55,190 nt of DNA from Deinococcus alpinitundrae. GTDB lineage: Bacteria > Deinococcota > Deinococci > Deinococcales > Deinococcaceae. Shown piece by piece: positions 11,515 to 20,656 of this stretch. Under the pieces are notes generated by a model, which saw only the letters and a program-made list of their open reading frames with translations, was not told the DNA's origin and did not search any database. Every line of letters begins with the position of its first letter. Position 1 is the stretch's first letter. The stretch is from NCBI RefSeq assembly GCF_009982895.1, contig NZ_WXZL01000025.1:1-55190 (forward strand), written 5' to 3'. A program made the translations under genes and the position numbers.

Positions 11515-11775
11515 ATGTGCTCCGATCTCACGCCCTACCTCGGCCAGATGGTGCGGGTCGTGGTGGACCGCCCGCTCGGCAGCGTCCATCCACGCTGGCC
11601 GGGGCTGATCTCTCCGGTCAGTGACGGTGAACTGCCCGGTACACTCGGCGGCGAGAGCAAGGACAAACTGATCGTGGTGCGGCCCGGCACCGTTTGGACC
11701 GAGGCGCAACTCTGGAGTGCCGTTCAGTTTCAGGAGCGCTTCTCCGCTTCCCGGCTGGTTACACTGCCCCCATGA
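11515..11775 (+). CDS. Shrunken inorganic-pyrophosphatase-like protein
   Basis: An 86-aa protein. Its first part (VRVVVDRPLGSVHPRWP) and its end (KDKLIVV then AVQFQERF) match the small inorganic diphosphatase-like family of about 115-120 aa common in Firmicutes. The middle is missing: after PGTLGG, where family members carry GDGEPIDAYVLG and the following strands, the sequence jumps to ESKDKLIVV, and the YPVNYGY motif is changed to SPVSDGE. Catalytic activity is therefore doubtful. Its stop overlaps the SDR start (ATGA). Confidence 0.65.
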   Translation: MCSDLTPYLGQMVRVVVDRPLGSVHPRWPGLISPVSDGELPGTLGGESKDKLIVVRPGTVWTEAQLWSAVQFQERFSASRLVTLPP

Positions 11776-12467
11776 CTGCCCTCACTTCCCCGGCCCCCGT
11801 TACCCTGATCACCGGAGCCACCGGCGGTATCGGCGGAGCGTTGGCCGAGGCCTGCCGCGACCACCACCTGATCTTGCAGGGACGGGATGCAACCAAATTG
11901 GACGCCCTCTGTGCCGGGTTGCCCGACGCCCGCCCGCTGCTGCTCGATCTGACCCAGCCTGAGACGTTCGCGGCGGCGCTGGCCGGTTTGCCGCTGCTGA
12001 ACAATCTGATTCACAACGCCGGAGTGGTCGAACTCGGTGCGGTGGCCGCGCAGTCGCACGAACTCTGGTCACAGACGCTGGCCGTCAACGTGGTGGCCCC
12101 CGCCGAGCTGACCCGCCTGCTGTTGCCGGGGCTGAGACAGACGCGCGGCTGTGTGGTGTTCGTCAACTCCGGAGCGGGCCTTTCTGCCAGTGCCCATTGG
12201 AGCAGCTACGCCGCCAGCAAGTTCGCCCTGCGCGCCCTGGCCGACGCGCTGCGGGCCGAGGAGGTGGCTGCGGGTGTGCGCGTCACCAGCGTCTATCCGG
12301 GCCGCACTGCCACGGCCATGCAGGAAAAAGTCCGTGGGCAGGAGGGAGCCGAATACCAGCCTGCTGACTTCATTCAGCCCGCGACCCTGGCCGCAGCGGT
12401 GCGCTTCGTGCTGGACACCCCCCGCGACGCACAGATTCCTGAGCTGACCCTGCGGTCCGGCGTTTGA
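11772..12467 (+). CDS. Short-chain dehydrogenase/reductase
   Basis: A 231-aa classical SDR: cofactor loop TGATGGIGG near residue 14, HNAG near 81, and the catalytic Ser with Tyr-x3-Lys (SSYAASK) near 141. Substrate unknown. ATG 11772 overlaps the previous stop and also has its own TACACT box (11760-11765) 6 nt upstream, so it can be expressed both by coupling and from a leaderless transcript. The TGA overlaps a TTG start of the HAD gene. Confidence 0.88.
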   Translation: MTALTSPAPVTLITGATGGIGGALAEACRDHHLILQGRDATKLDALCAGLPDARPLLLDLTQPETFAAALAGLPLLNNLIHNAGVVELGAVAAQSHELWSQTLAVNVVAPAELTRLLLPGLRQTRGCVVFVNSGAGLSASAHWSSYAASKFALRALADALRAEEVAAGVRVTSVYPGRTATAMQEKVRGQEGAEYQPADFIQPATLAAAVRFVLDTPRDAQIPELTLRSGV

Positions 12468-13129
12468 GGGCGCTCAGAGCGGTACTCTTCGACCTCGACG
12501 GTACCCTGCATGACCGCCCGGCGACGATTGCCGGGTATCTGTGTGGTCACCTGTCACGCTTCGGGCTGCCCGCTAGTTATGCCGAGCGTTTCACCGAGCT
12601 GGACGACTTCGGCTACCGGTCCAAGCCGGAAGTGTTCGCGGCTCTGGTGACCGAGTATCGGCTGCCGCACGACCCCGCCGCCCTGTTGGCCGACTTTGGA
12701 GAGCACAAGCTGGCCGCCGTCCGCTTGATGGCCGGAGCGCACGAGCTGTTGCGGGAACTGCGGCGGCGCGACCTGAAACTCGGCGTGCTGACCAATGGCC
12801 GCACTGAGCTGCAGACTGCGGTGGTGGAGCGCCTCGGCCTGCTGCCACTGATCGACGATCTGCTGATCAGCGAGGCCGCTGGAGTCGCCAAGCCCGATGC
12901 GCGCTTCTACGGGCTGGCGCTGGCACGACTGGGCGTAGAGGCTCCAGAAGCGCTGTTCGTCGGTGACTCGCCCACCAATGACATTGTCGGGCCGCAGGCG
13001 GCAGGGATGCGGGCGGCTTACCTGCCCACTGGCCACCCGCTGCCGCCGGGCGTGGTCCCCGATTTCGTCTTGACGGGGCTGAGCGACATGCTGCGGCTTG
13101 TGCCTTGGGCAGCCGATTCAAAGCTGTAA
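12464..13129 (+). CDS. HAD-superfamily hydrolase
   Basis: A 221-aa HAD phosphatase with motif I DLDGT (nucleophile Asp in LFDLDGTLH), motif II in LTNGR, the motif III lysine in GVAKPDARF, and motif IV GDSPTND. A helical cap sits between motifs I and II (about residues 18-85). Substrate is not predictable; small phosphosugars or nucleotides are usual. The TTG start is accepted because TTGA overlaps the SDR stop and motif I begins 7 residues later. Confidence 0.88.
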   Translation: MRALRAVLFDLDGTLHDRPATIAGYLCGHLSRFGLPASYAERFTELDDFGYRSKPEVFAALVTEYRLPHDPAALLADFGEHKLAAVRLMAGAHELLRELRRRDLKLGVLTNGRTELQTAVVERLGLLPLIDDLLISEAAGVAKPDARFYGLALARLGVEAPEALFVGDSPTNDIVGPQAAGMRAAYLPTGHPLPPGVVPDFVLTGLSDMLRLVPWAADSKL

Positions 13130-13160
13130 AAAAACCGCCCACCTGACCAGAGGTGGGCGG
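13128..13160 (-). terminator. Rho-independent terminator of the parvulin gene
   Basis: Perfect 10-bp hairpin CCGCCCACCT (13135-13144) and AGGTGGGCGG (13151-13160) with a 6-nt loop; on the minus strand it is followed by seven T (13134-13128). It sits just after the minus-strand isomerase gene and abuts the HAD stop codon. Confidence 0.9.
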
Positions 13161-13178
13161 GCGTAAACCAGCTGCGGC

Positions 13179-14375
13179 TCAGGGCGCAGGAGGCGCGTCG
13201 GTAGGCGCGGCGTCCATTGGGGCAGTGTCACTGGGAGCCGTGTCGCTGGGTGCGGCGTCGGTGGGCGCGGGCGCACTGTCAGCAGGCGCAGTGTCGTCCG
13301 TCGGGGCAGGCGTGGGCGCGGCAGGCAGGCGGTCGGCGTACACGGTCAAGTTCAGGCGCTTGATCTGGGCGTCCACATACTTCTGGGCAGCATCGGCGGC
13401 GAGCTGGTCACGGATCTGGGGAGCCACCTCGCTCAGCGGCGCGACGCCCGCGTCGGTGCGCTTGGTCACGACCAGCACGTGGTAGCCGAACTGCGACTTG
13501 ACGGTCTGGACCTGATTCAGCGGTCCCTCGAAGCTGGCCTTGTCGAATTCCGGCACGGTGTCGCCGGGCGCGAGGCAACCGAGGTCGCCGCCCTGCACGG
13601 CGCTGCCGGGGTCCTTGGACTTCTCCTTGGCAATCGTCGCGAAGTCGCCGCCCGCTGCCAGATCCTTGACGATCTGGGTGGCCTCGGCCTCGGTGGGCAC
13701 CAGGATGTGCTTGACGCAGGCCTGGGCCTGACGGGTAAAGCTAGCCTTGTTGAGGCTGTAGAACCCAGCCACGACGGCGTCACTGAACTTGAAGCGGGCT
13801 GACAGGGCCTTAAGGTAGGCGCTGGTGATCTGCTGCTCTTGCAGTGACAGGCGGTAGTCGGTCTCGTCGGCAAAGCCGCTGCCTTGCAGGGCGGCGGTAA
13901 ATTCCTCGTCACTCTGGAACTGGCCCCGGTCGGCCGTGAGCTGGGTGTCGATGGCGGCGTCGTCACTGGTGTACTGGCCCTTCTCGGCCAGTTGAAGCAC
14001 GGCCTGCTGGCGCGCGAAGGTGTCGAGAAATTGCGGGCGGTACTGGGCGAACCCCGCTTCCATATCGGCGCTGTAGGGCATGCCCTGGGCGTTGGCGCTG
14101 CGGGCCACCGCCATCCGGAAGGAGCGGTCGAACTCGGCCAGGGTGTAGTCGGTGCCGCCCACCGAGGCGACCACGGTGGTGGGGTCGGCTTCCGGCGCCG
14201 CCGTGTCGCTGGCTGGGGTCGCAGGTGCGGTCGTGGCCGGGTTGGCGGGCGTGGCGGGAGCCGGCTGTGCTGGCGTCGTCTGGGCGGGCACAGGGTCGGT
14301 GGTGGCCGGGGCATCGGTCTGGGCTGCCGCCAGCGAGGTCAGGGCCAGCAGGGCCGTCAGGAGGTAAAGTTTCAC
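13179..14375 (-). CDS. Secreted parvulin-type peptidyl-prolyl isomerase
   Basis: A 398-aa SurA/PrsA-like chaperone acting outside the membrane. It starts with a signal peptide (KLYLLTALLALTSLAAAQ), then an Ala/Pro/Thr-rich linker to about residue 65, a SurA_N-like helical region, the PpiC domain (VKHILVPTEAEA, GSAVQGGDLGC, FGYHVLVV), and a Pro/Asp/Ala-rich low-complexity tail of about 45 residues. The GTG at 14375 is chosen because TACAGT (14387-14382) lies 6 nt upstream and the signal peptide begins there; the longer frame adds a non-signal extension. It is divergent from the FemAB-like gene. Confidence 0.88.
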   Translation of the reverse strand: MKLYLLTALLALTSLAAAQTDAPATTDPVPAQTTPAQPAPATPANPATTAPATPASDTAAPEADPTTVVASVGGTDYTLAEFDRSFRMAVARSANAQGMPYSADMEAGFAQYRPQFLDTFARQQAVLQLAEKGQYTSDDAAIDTQLTADRGQFQSDEEFTAALQGSGFADETDYRLSLQEQQITSAYLKALSARFKFSDAVVAGFYSLNKASFTRQAQACVKHILVPTEAEATQIVKDLAAGGDFATIAKEKSKDPGSAVQGGDLGCLAPGDTVPEFDKASFEGPLNQVQTVKSQFGYHVLVVTKRTDAGVAPLSEVAPQIRDQLAADAAQKYVDAQIKRLNLTVYADRLPAAPTPAPTDDTAPADSAPAPTDAAPSDTAPSDTAPMDAAPTDAPPAP

Positions 14376-14454
14376 CTCCCTACTGTAGCGCCCAAAGTCA
14401 TCCGGGCGCTTTGAACATCCGTCCATCTTCCTACCCCCTGCTACAATCCTGACC

Positions 14455-14457
<3 letters not shown>
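14373..14457. promoter_or_regulatory. Divergent pair of leaderless promoters
   Basis: The 79-nt gap between two start codons holds two -10 boxes facing away from each other: TACAGT on the minus strand (14387-14382), 6 nt from the isomerase GTG, and TACAAT on the plus strand (14442-14447), 7 nt from the FemAB-like GTG. Neither mRNA would have room for a Shine-Dalgarno leader. Confidence 0.7.
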
Positions 14458-15512
<1,055 letters not shown>

Positions 15513-15516
<4 letters not shown>

Positions 15517-16262
15517 GCGAGGCAGCGCTGGCCCTGATCGGCTACCCGGTGGCCGCTGCCCGCGCCCTGCGCGAGTTCGGCCTGGTGGTGCTGGGGGTGG
15601 CCGCCGCCCCGCTGCCGGAAGTGTTGTCCGCCTGCGGCGCGCTGGGCTTTGCTGGAGCGCTGCTGCACCCCAGCTTGCACGCCCAGGCCGCCCCGCACCT
15701 TCAGCTCGACCCGGACGCCCGCCGCGCTGGACTCAGCGACGCCGTGGCCTTTGCCGGCGGGCCGCGCGGCACCTACGCTGCTCCCGAAGCGCTGCTCAAT
15801 GCCGTTCAGGACAGCAGTTATGCCGTCAGGGGCGCGCACGCCGTGCTGATTGGCTCGGCGGTGGATTTGCGGCTGGGCTTGGGGCTGGCCCGGCTCGGTT
15901 TCAAGGCCATTACCGTGGTCGCCGACACCCACCGTGAGGCCGAGGCCATCTCGCGTGATTTGCCTGCCGGACTGGCTGCCTTCGCCCTGACCCGCAGCGA
16001 CGCGGCCTTGCGCGGACTGGCCGAGCGTGCCGATCTGCTCATTCTCACTGGGGGCAGCCTGCCCGCTGATCTGGTGCAGCCGTACCATACGGTGCTCGAC
16101 CTGATGGGGCAGGCCACTCACGCGGTGCAGCGCGCCGGGGCCACCCTGCTGAGCCTGCCGGATTTTCCGGCCCGCGTGCTGGCCCGCCAGCTCGAGCATG
16201 CCAGCGGCCAGCGCTTCCGCCCGGAACTCCTCGTCGAGGTCGCAGCGGCCATCAACAGTTGA
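15513..16262 (+). CDS. Shikimate-dehydrogenase-like protein lacking catalytic motifs
   Basis: A 249-aa protein with the two-domain AroE plan: a small N-terminal domain starting ALIGYPVA and a Rossmann C-terminal domain (GAHAVLIGSAVDLRLGLGLARLG near 117-139, then ITVVADT). However the AroE signature (SxS near the start, NVTxPxK and the GxxNTD segment) is not visible, so it is either a very divergent AroE or a repurposed oxidoreductase. GTG start overlaps the FemAB-like stop, and no other aroE is in this window. Confidence 0.6.
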
Positions 16263-16315
16263 CGTATGGATGTTCACAGTTGTTTTCTGACGTGGCCTTC
16301 ATACTGGAGTCAGAA

Positions 16316-16435
16316 ATGAATTTACTGACCCTTCTGCTGATCCTCTGGATCGGCCTCAACGTCGTACTGCTCGCCATTGCTGGAGTGGCGGCCTTCGTGC
16401 GACGCCGTGAACCTGTTTCCTACGAACTGTCCTGA
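16316..16435 (+). CDS. 39-aa single-pass membrane protein
   Basis: A small ORF beginning MNLLTLLLILWIGLNVVLL and ending RRREPVSYELS. It has one hydrophobic segment of about 26 residues followed by three Arg, a normal positive-inside anchor. GGAG lies 7 nt before the ATG, and a terminator hairpin follows 31 nt after the stop, so the ORF sits as a discrete transcription unit. Function unknown; the size and form match small membrane regulators. Confidence 0.6.
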   Translation: MNLLTLLLILWIGLNVVLLAIAGVAAFVRRREPVSYELS

Positions 16436-16465
16436 GTACCTGACTTCGCCGCGCCCGATCCAAAT

Positions 16466-16498
16466 GAAGCCGCGCCCCATTTTCGGGAGCGCGGCTTC
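16466..16498 (+). terminator. Hairpin terminator after the small membrane protein
   Basis: Perfect 10-bp inverted repeat GAAGCCGCGC (16466-16475) and GCGCGGCTTC (16489-16498), 13-nt loop, followed by TCTATCT. The T-tract is weak, so efficiency is uncertain; it may serve greA from the other side as well. Confidence 0.55.
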
Positions 16499-16534
16499 TC
16501 TATCTGGCGTGGTCTGGCCGGGTTCGGGTAAGGT

Positions 16535-17005
16535 TCAGTCGTAGACGACTTCGAGCAGCGTGAAGTCGGCGCTGCCCTTGGGAAGCTGCACCGTCACGCT
16601 GTCGCCAACGCGCTTGCCCAGCAGCGCCTGACCGATCGGCGACTGGTCGCTGATCCGGTTCTTGAGCACGTCCACCTCGTAGGTCCCGACGATCTCGAAG
16701 GCCCGCTCGGTGCCTCTGGCATCCCGGACCTTGATCTTCGCGCCGAGGCCCACACCGTCCTGGCCGCTCTCGTCGACGATCACGGCGCGCTCGAGTTGGT
16801 CTTCGAGTTCGATGATGCGCGCCTCGTTTTCCGACTGCTGCATGCGGGCTTCGTCGTAGGCGGCACTCTCGCGCAAATCGCCGTCGGCCAGGGCGCTGCC
16901 CATGTAGTCGCTGATCTGCTCACGGCGAGTGGTTTTGAGGTGATTGAGTGTGTCGGCGAGTTTGTCGTGCCCGCGCCGGGTCATCGGAAGTTTGGCTCTG
17001 GTCAT
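16535..17005 (-). CDS. greA: Transcription elongation factor GreA
   Basis: A 156-aa GreA-family factor: an N-terminal antiparallel coiled coil (about residues 10-80) with the acidic tip DGDLRES carrying the Asp/Glu that hold Mg2+ in the RNA polymerase secondary channel, then the FKBP-like C-terminal domain (SPIGQALLGKRVGDSV). It rescues backtracked RNA polymerase by transcript cleavage. ATG 17005 is preferred; TATACT (17021-17016) lies 10 nt upstream, so at most a few untranslated bases. The lineage also has anti-Gre Gfh paralogues, but the tip here is GreA-like. Confidence 0.9.
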   Translation of the reverse strand: MTRAKLPMTRRGHDKLADTLNHLKTTRREQISDYMGSALADGDLRESAAYDEARMQQSENEARIIELEDQLERAVIVDESGQDGVGLGAKIKVRDARGTERAFEIVGTYEVDVLKNRISDQSPIGQALLGKRVGDSVTVQLPKGSADFTLLEVVYD

Positions 17006-17111
17006 GCGATTTCCCAGTATAGACGTTGGCAGGAGGGGGAACGGACGCCCGAGCACAGCCAGGTTCTGACAGCGCCGTTCATGCCGTTCACAGTGTCGTC
17101 ACCCGCTGTAC

Positions 17112-17438
17112 TTACGCTTCCGTCTGGGTGGCCGCCGCCTCGACGGCTGTGCCGGGCAGACTGCCTGGCAACGCCACCTCGCGCCGCACCAGAAACCGGA
17201 CGGCGGTGCGCTCCTCCTGGGCCACATCGAGCTTGATGAAGGCAGGCTGGGCACTCAGGTCTAGGCCGTCGCCACGCAGGTAGCCGCGCGCGATGGCCAG
17301 CGCCTTAACCGTCTGATTGACGGCAGACGGTCCGATGGCCTGAACTTCAAGGACTCCGGCGCTGCGAATCAAGGCGGCGATGGCCCCCGCCACCGCGTTG
17401 GGCCGTGATGTTCCGGAAACGCGCAGCGTCTCGTCCAT
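17112..17438 (-). CDS. spoVS: SpoVS-family protein
   Basis: A 108-aa protein whose first 85 residues are a full SpoVS (Alba-like) domain: LRVSGTSRPNAVAGAIAALIR then VQAIGPSAVNQTVKALAIARGYL. In Bacillus SpoVS affects spore coat and septation; here no sporulation genes are present, so it is more likely a nucleic-acid-binding regulator (inference). The ATG at 17438 has AGGA 8 nt upstream and the SpoVS domain begins there. A C-terminal Ala/Thr-rich tail of about 20 residues is extra. Confidence 0.9.
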   Translation of the reverse strand: MDETLRVSGTSRPNAVAGAIAALIRSAGVLEVQAIGPSAVNQTVKALAIARGYLRGDGLDLSAQPAFIKLDVAQEERTAVRFLVRREVALPGSLPGTAVEAAATQTEA

Positions 17439-17466
17439 GGCGTTCCTCCCGATTGGTCGTGGAGCC

Positions 17467-17496
17467 ACTGTACGTCGCCGTTCACCGCGAAATCAA
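17467..17496 (-). promoter_or_regulatory. Promoter of the SpoVS gene
   Basis: Minus-strand TTGATT (17496-17491), 18-nt spacer, TACAGT (17472-17467). The start codon is 28 nt further on, so this gene, unlike many neighbours, has a leader with a Shine-Dalgarno sequence. Confidence 0.6.
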
Positions 17497-17559
17497 TTTT
17501 GAGCCGGATTGCATGGAGACTTGCTCTGGAATCAATCAAAGCCGGATGAAGCTGCCGCG

Positions 17560-17973
17560 CTAGGCGTCCACGCCCTCCTGCACACCGTCGAGGATGCTGG
17601 CGAGGCGCGAGCGGGTAAAAGGCCGCTTGCCTTCCAGCAACTCGCCTGCGTGCGTGTGCAGATGCCAGTGCTTGCTGCCGCCCATGACCCGCAGTGACAC
17701 CCCGCCGAGGTCCACGTGCCGGGGGCTGACCGCCGCCAGAAACAGCGCCTGACCGCCTTCCGACTGCTGGGGGTCGGCGCGGTTGAGACTGACGCTCATG
17801 GTCGTGGTGGGTAGGTCGTAGGGCCGCTCCATGCGGTAGATGTAATCGGGAAAGTCGGCCACCTTGCTCAGCTTCAGGCCGCGTGCGGCGGCTTCCTCGC
17901 CGAGCCAGCCGAGCAGTGTGAGCCAGGAGCGGTACAACGCGTCTTTGGCAGCATCTGGGGTTGAAGTGGACAT
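17560..17973 (-). CDS. Conserved hypothetical protein
   Basis: Not recognised. A 137-aa soluble protein with an N-terminal helix pair (LYRSWLTLLGWLGEEAAARG) and a beta-rich C-terminal half (TTTMSVSLNRA, VSLRVMGG). No catalytic motif is visible. ATG 17973 is used because TACACT (17987-17982) sits 8 nt upstream, as in the near-leaderless genes around it; the open frame extends 18 codons further without signals. Confidence 0.65.
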   Translation of the reverse strand: MSTSTPDAAKDALYRSWLTLLGWLGEEAAARGLKLSKVADFPDYIYRMERPYDLPTTTMSVSLNRADPQQSEGGQALFLAAVSPRHVDLGGVSLRVMGGSKHWHLHTHAGELLEGKRPFTRSRLASILDGVQEGVDA

Positions 17974-18012
17974 GTGGGTGCAGTGTAGCGTGCAGGCGCG
18001 CAGAGCAGCCAC

Positions 18013-18038
18013 AAAAAAACCGCCCACAGTGGGGCGGT
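18013..18038 (-). terminator. Rho-independent terminator of the lipoprotein gene
   Basis: ACCGCCC (18019-18025) pairs with GGGCGGT (18032-18038) around a 6-nt loop; on the minus strand the hairpin is followed by a run of seven T. It lies between the lipoprotein stop at 18056 and the next promoter. Confidence 0.85.
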
Positions 18039-18055
18039 CCGAAGAAGCAAAAAGC

Positions 18056-18631
18056 TCAGAGCTTTTCGTTGGTTACGCTGGTCACGGTGCAGTTGGTGTA
18101 CACCGGGATGGAAGGCAGAGTGGCCAACTTGCTGTTGGTGCTCGCGACCGCGCTACCGCTATGAAGCGTCAGTTGAGCGTAGAAGCTGCCCGCCCCACCG
18201 CTGGTGGTCACGTTCTTGATGGCCACGTTAGGGTTGGGCTTGACCACGATGGCCTGGGGCAGCAGTCCGGTGCTCGAATCGGCGGTGAAGACCGTCTTGA
18301 AGTCGTTGCCGCTAATGGACTGGAGCTGACTGCCCTGCACGCTGGTCTTGTAATTGCTGTCGTAGGCGTTGCTGGTGTTGCCCAGCAGACCGATATCGAG
18401 GCTGCTGATGGTACCGGTAGCGGTGTAGTAAACGGCGACGTTGGTGATCTCCGTCGTGCCGGGATTGAGGTTGGTCGTGTCGCAGGCCACGTACTTGCCA
18501 TTGGAGTCCCTGAACTCGGTTTTCAGGTCATTGAACTTGACGGTGGCCGAGCCAGTGCTGGCGCTACCGCAGGCGGCGAGCAGAAGGGGAAGGCCGAGGG
18601 TAGGCAAGAGCATTTTGGCGCTGAGTTTCAT
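18056..18631 (-). CDS. Lipoprotein, paralogue of the next gene upstream
   Basis: A 191-aa exported lipoprotein: signal peptide ending LLLAAC, lipobox Cys near residue 21. The mature part is Ser/Thr/Asn-rich beta structure. Two further cysteines, one in VACDTTN and one near the C-terminus in VYTNCT, could form a disulfide joining the ends. Shared patterns with the 18708 gene (the CD-x-x-N segment, QAIVVxP, a terminal IPV...C) show they are paralogues. AGGAG lies 5 nt upstream of the ATG. Function unknown. Confidence 0.8.
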   Translation of the reverse strand: MKLSAKMLLPTLGLPLLLAACGSASTGSATVKFNDLKTEFRDSNGKYVACDTTNLNPGTTEITNVAVYYTATGTISSLDIGLLGNTSNAYDSNYKTSVQGSQLQSISGNDFKTVFTADSSTGLLPQAIVVKPNPNVAIKNVTTSGGAGSFYAQLTLHSGSAVASTNSKLATLPSIPVYTNCTVTSVTNEKL

Positions 18632-18707
18632 GGAGTCTCCTGTGAAGTGGGGGCGGTGGCGGGAAAGCAGCTGGAACGAACAGAGGAGCGGAACTGTTTT
18701 GGAAAGC

Positions 18708-19265
18708 TCAGGAGCAGTCAGCGACGGGGATATCAGTTACGCTCTGGACCACATTGCTGTAATTGCCGTTGCTGTCCTTGCCGAACGCCTGAACGTAGGT
18801 GTATCCCTTGACGTTCACAGTGTTGATAGGTGTCACGACGATGGCCTGAGCGCTGATACCGCTACTGACCTTGAGCGGTGCCAGGCCGGGGCGAATGGTG
18901 ATGCTGGCCGTGCCGTTACCACTGTAGTCCGGCGTGCTGTAGCGGTCGCCGAAGACGCTGGTGTTGGTGGTGGTGCCGGTCAGTGCTCCCTTGAAGCGAA
19001 TGCCAATCTGCTGCAAACCACCGGTCCAACTCACGCCCACGTCCAGGCGGGTGTTGAGGTTGTCGCAGATGATGGGCGTTCCAGCCGCCAGCGTGTTGCC
19101 ATTCTGATCCTGGGTGCTGGTGAGCAGCTTGTACTGGCTGGTGTAGGAGCTGATGGCGTCGAGACTCAGTGTGGTCGACGAGTTGTCAGCGGGCGTTGTC
19201 ACCGTGACATTACAAGACGACAGCAGGGCCGCCGCGCCGATGAGTCCTAAAATTCCCCTGTTCAT
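18708..19265 (-). CDS. Lipoprotein, paralogue of the downstream gene
   Basis: About 185 aa, starting with signal peptide MNRGILGLIGAAALLSSC (lipobox LSSC). Mature part beta-rich, with ICDNLN and a C-terminal VADCS cysteine matching positions in the 18056 protein. The ATG at 19265 is chosen by signal-peptide shape; a GTG three codons earlier (19274) is equally possible. A TAAGGT box lies about 45 nt upstream. Probably a tandem duplication followed by strong divergence; no known domain recognised. Confidence 0.75.
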   Translation of the reverse strand: MNRGILGLIGAAALLSSCNVTVTTPADNSSTTLSLDAISSYTSQYKLLTSTQDQNGNTLAAGTPIICDNLNTRLDVGVSWTGGLQQIGIRFKGALTGTTTNTSVFGDRYSTPDYSGNGTASITIRPGLAPLKVSSGISAQAIVVTPINTVNVKGYTYVQAFGKDSNGNYSNVVQSVTDIPVADCS

Positions 19266-19420
19266 ACCTCTCACTTTGCCGGTTCAAGCTGACGGGCACG
19301 TGACAGCACCTTAAGCGGACGTGAGGAAGGCATTAATCCGGGGCTGATCAACGCTGGTTCTGTACGTCTAAGGCAGCGGCGCTTACCAAGCTCGGGCCAG
19401 TGGAGCGCTCAAATGCAGCC

Positions 19421-19994
<574 letters not shown>

Positions 19995-20017
<23 letters not shown>

Positions 20018-20576
20018 ACAGTCCGGTGTGCCGTCCGGCGCGGGCCACCTGGTGCCGGATCTGCTCGCGCCGGGGCTGCGGCTGGTCTTGATCGGCACCG
20101 CGCCCAGCCGCATCAGCGCCCGCGCCGGGGCTTACTACGCCAATCCGCACAACAAATTCTGGCGGGTCCTAGCCGAGGTGGGCCTGACCCCGCGCCTGTT
20201 CGCGCCCCAGGAATTTCCGGCATTGCTGGCGCTCGGCATCGGCCTGACCGACGTGGCCAAGAAGCACAGCGGGGTGGACGCCAACTTGCCCAAAGAAGCC
20301 TGGGAACCCGGCGAGGTGCGTGCCCGAATCGCTTACTACCTCCCCCAGGTGGTGGCCTTTACCAGCAAGCGCGGAGCCAGCCAGGTGCTGGGGCTGCCGA
20401 CGGGCCAGTTGGCATACGGCCCGCAGTCCACCCGGCTCGAAGGTGCGGAAGTCTGGGTGCTGCCGAGCACCAGTCCACTGGGCCACAACCACTTTCAGAT
20501 CAAACCCTGGCGAGCGCTGGCTGAGCGTGTGGGGGCCTGTGTCGGGACCGATGCTACCGGGAACCCGCAGCGGTGA
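19995..20576 (+). CDS. mug: G:T/U mismatch-specific uracil/thymine DNA glycosylase
   Basis: DNA repair glycosylase of the Mug/TDG family that removes uracil or thymine opposite guanine. Motif A appears as GTAPSRISA then YYANPHNKFW, motif B as LPSTSPLGHNHF. Length about 193 aa, close to Mug. The ATG at 19995 is the first in frame that starts inside the end of the previous gene (23 nt overlap); GTG 20028 is the alternative. A second glycosylase family in a radiation-tolerant lineage is expected. Confidence 0.85.
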
Positions 20577-20583
20577 GAAGGCG

Positions 20584-20656
20584 TACTGTGAACATGATGG
20601 CTCTGTACGCTGCCCTGCCGTTCACTCCTCATTTCTCGCTCTGGAGTTTTTACTGA
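20584..20656 (+). promoter_or_regulatory. Leaderless minigene coupled to the following gene
   Basis: A TACTGT -10 box (20584-20589) is followed after 7 nt by ATG 20597 (an adjacent ATG lies at 20594). The frame encodes MALYAALPFTPHFSLWSFY and stops at TGA 20654-20656, which shares one base with the next start codon (TGATG). The GGAG for the next gene lies inside the minigene. This suggests that translating ribosomes are handed to the downstream gene. Seen in sequence; translation is inferred. Confidence 0.5.
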
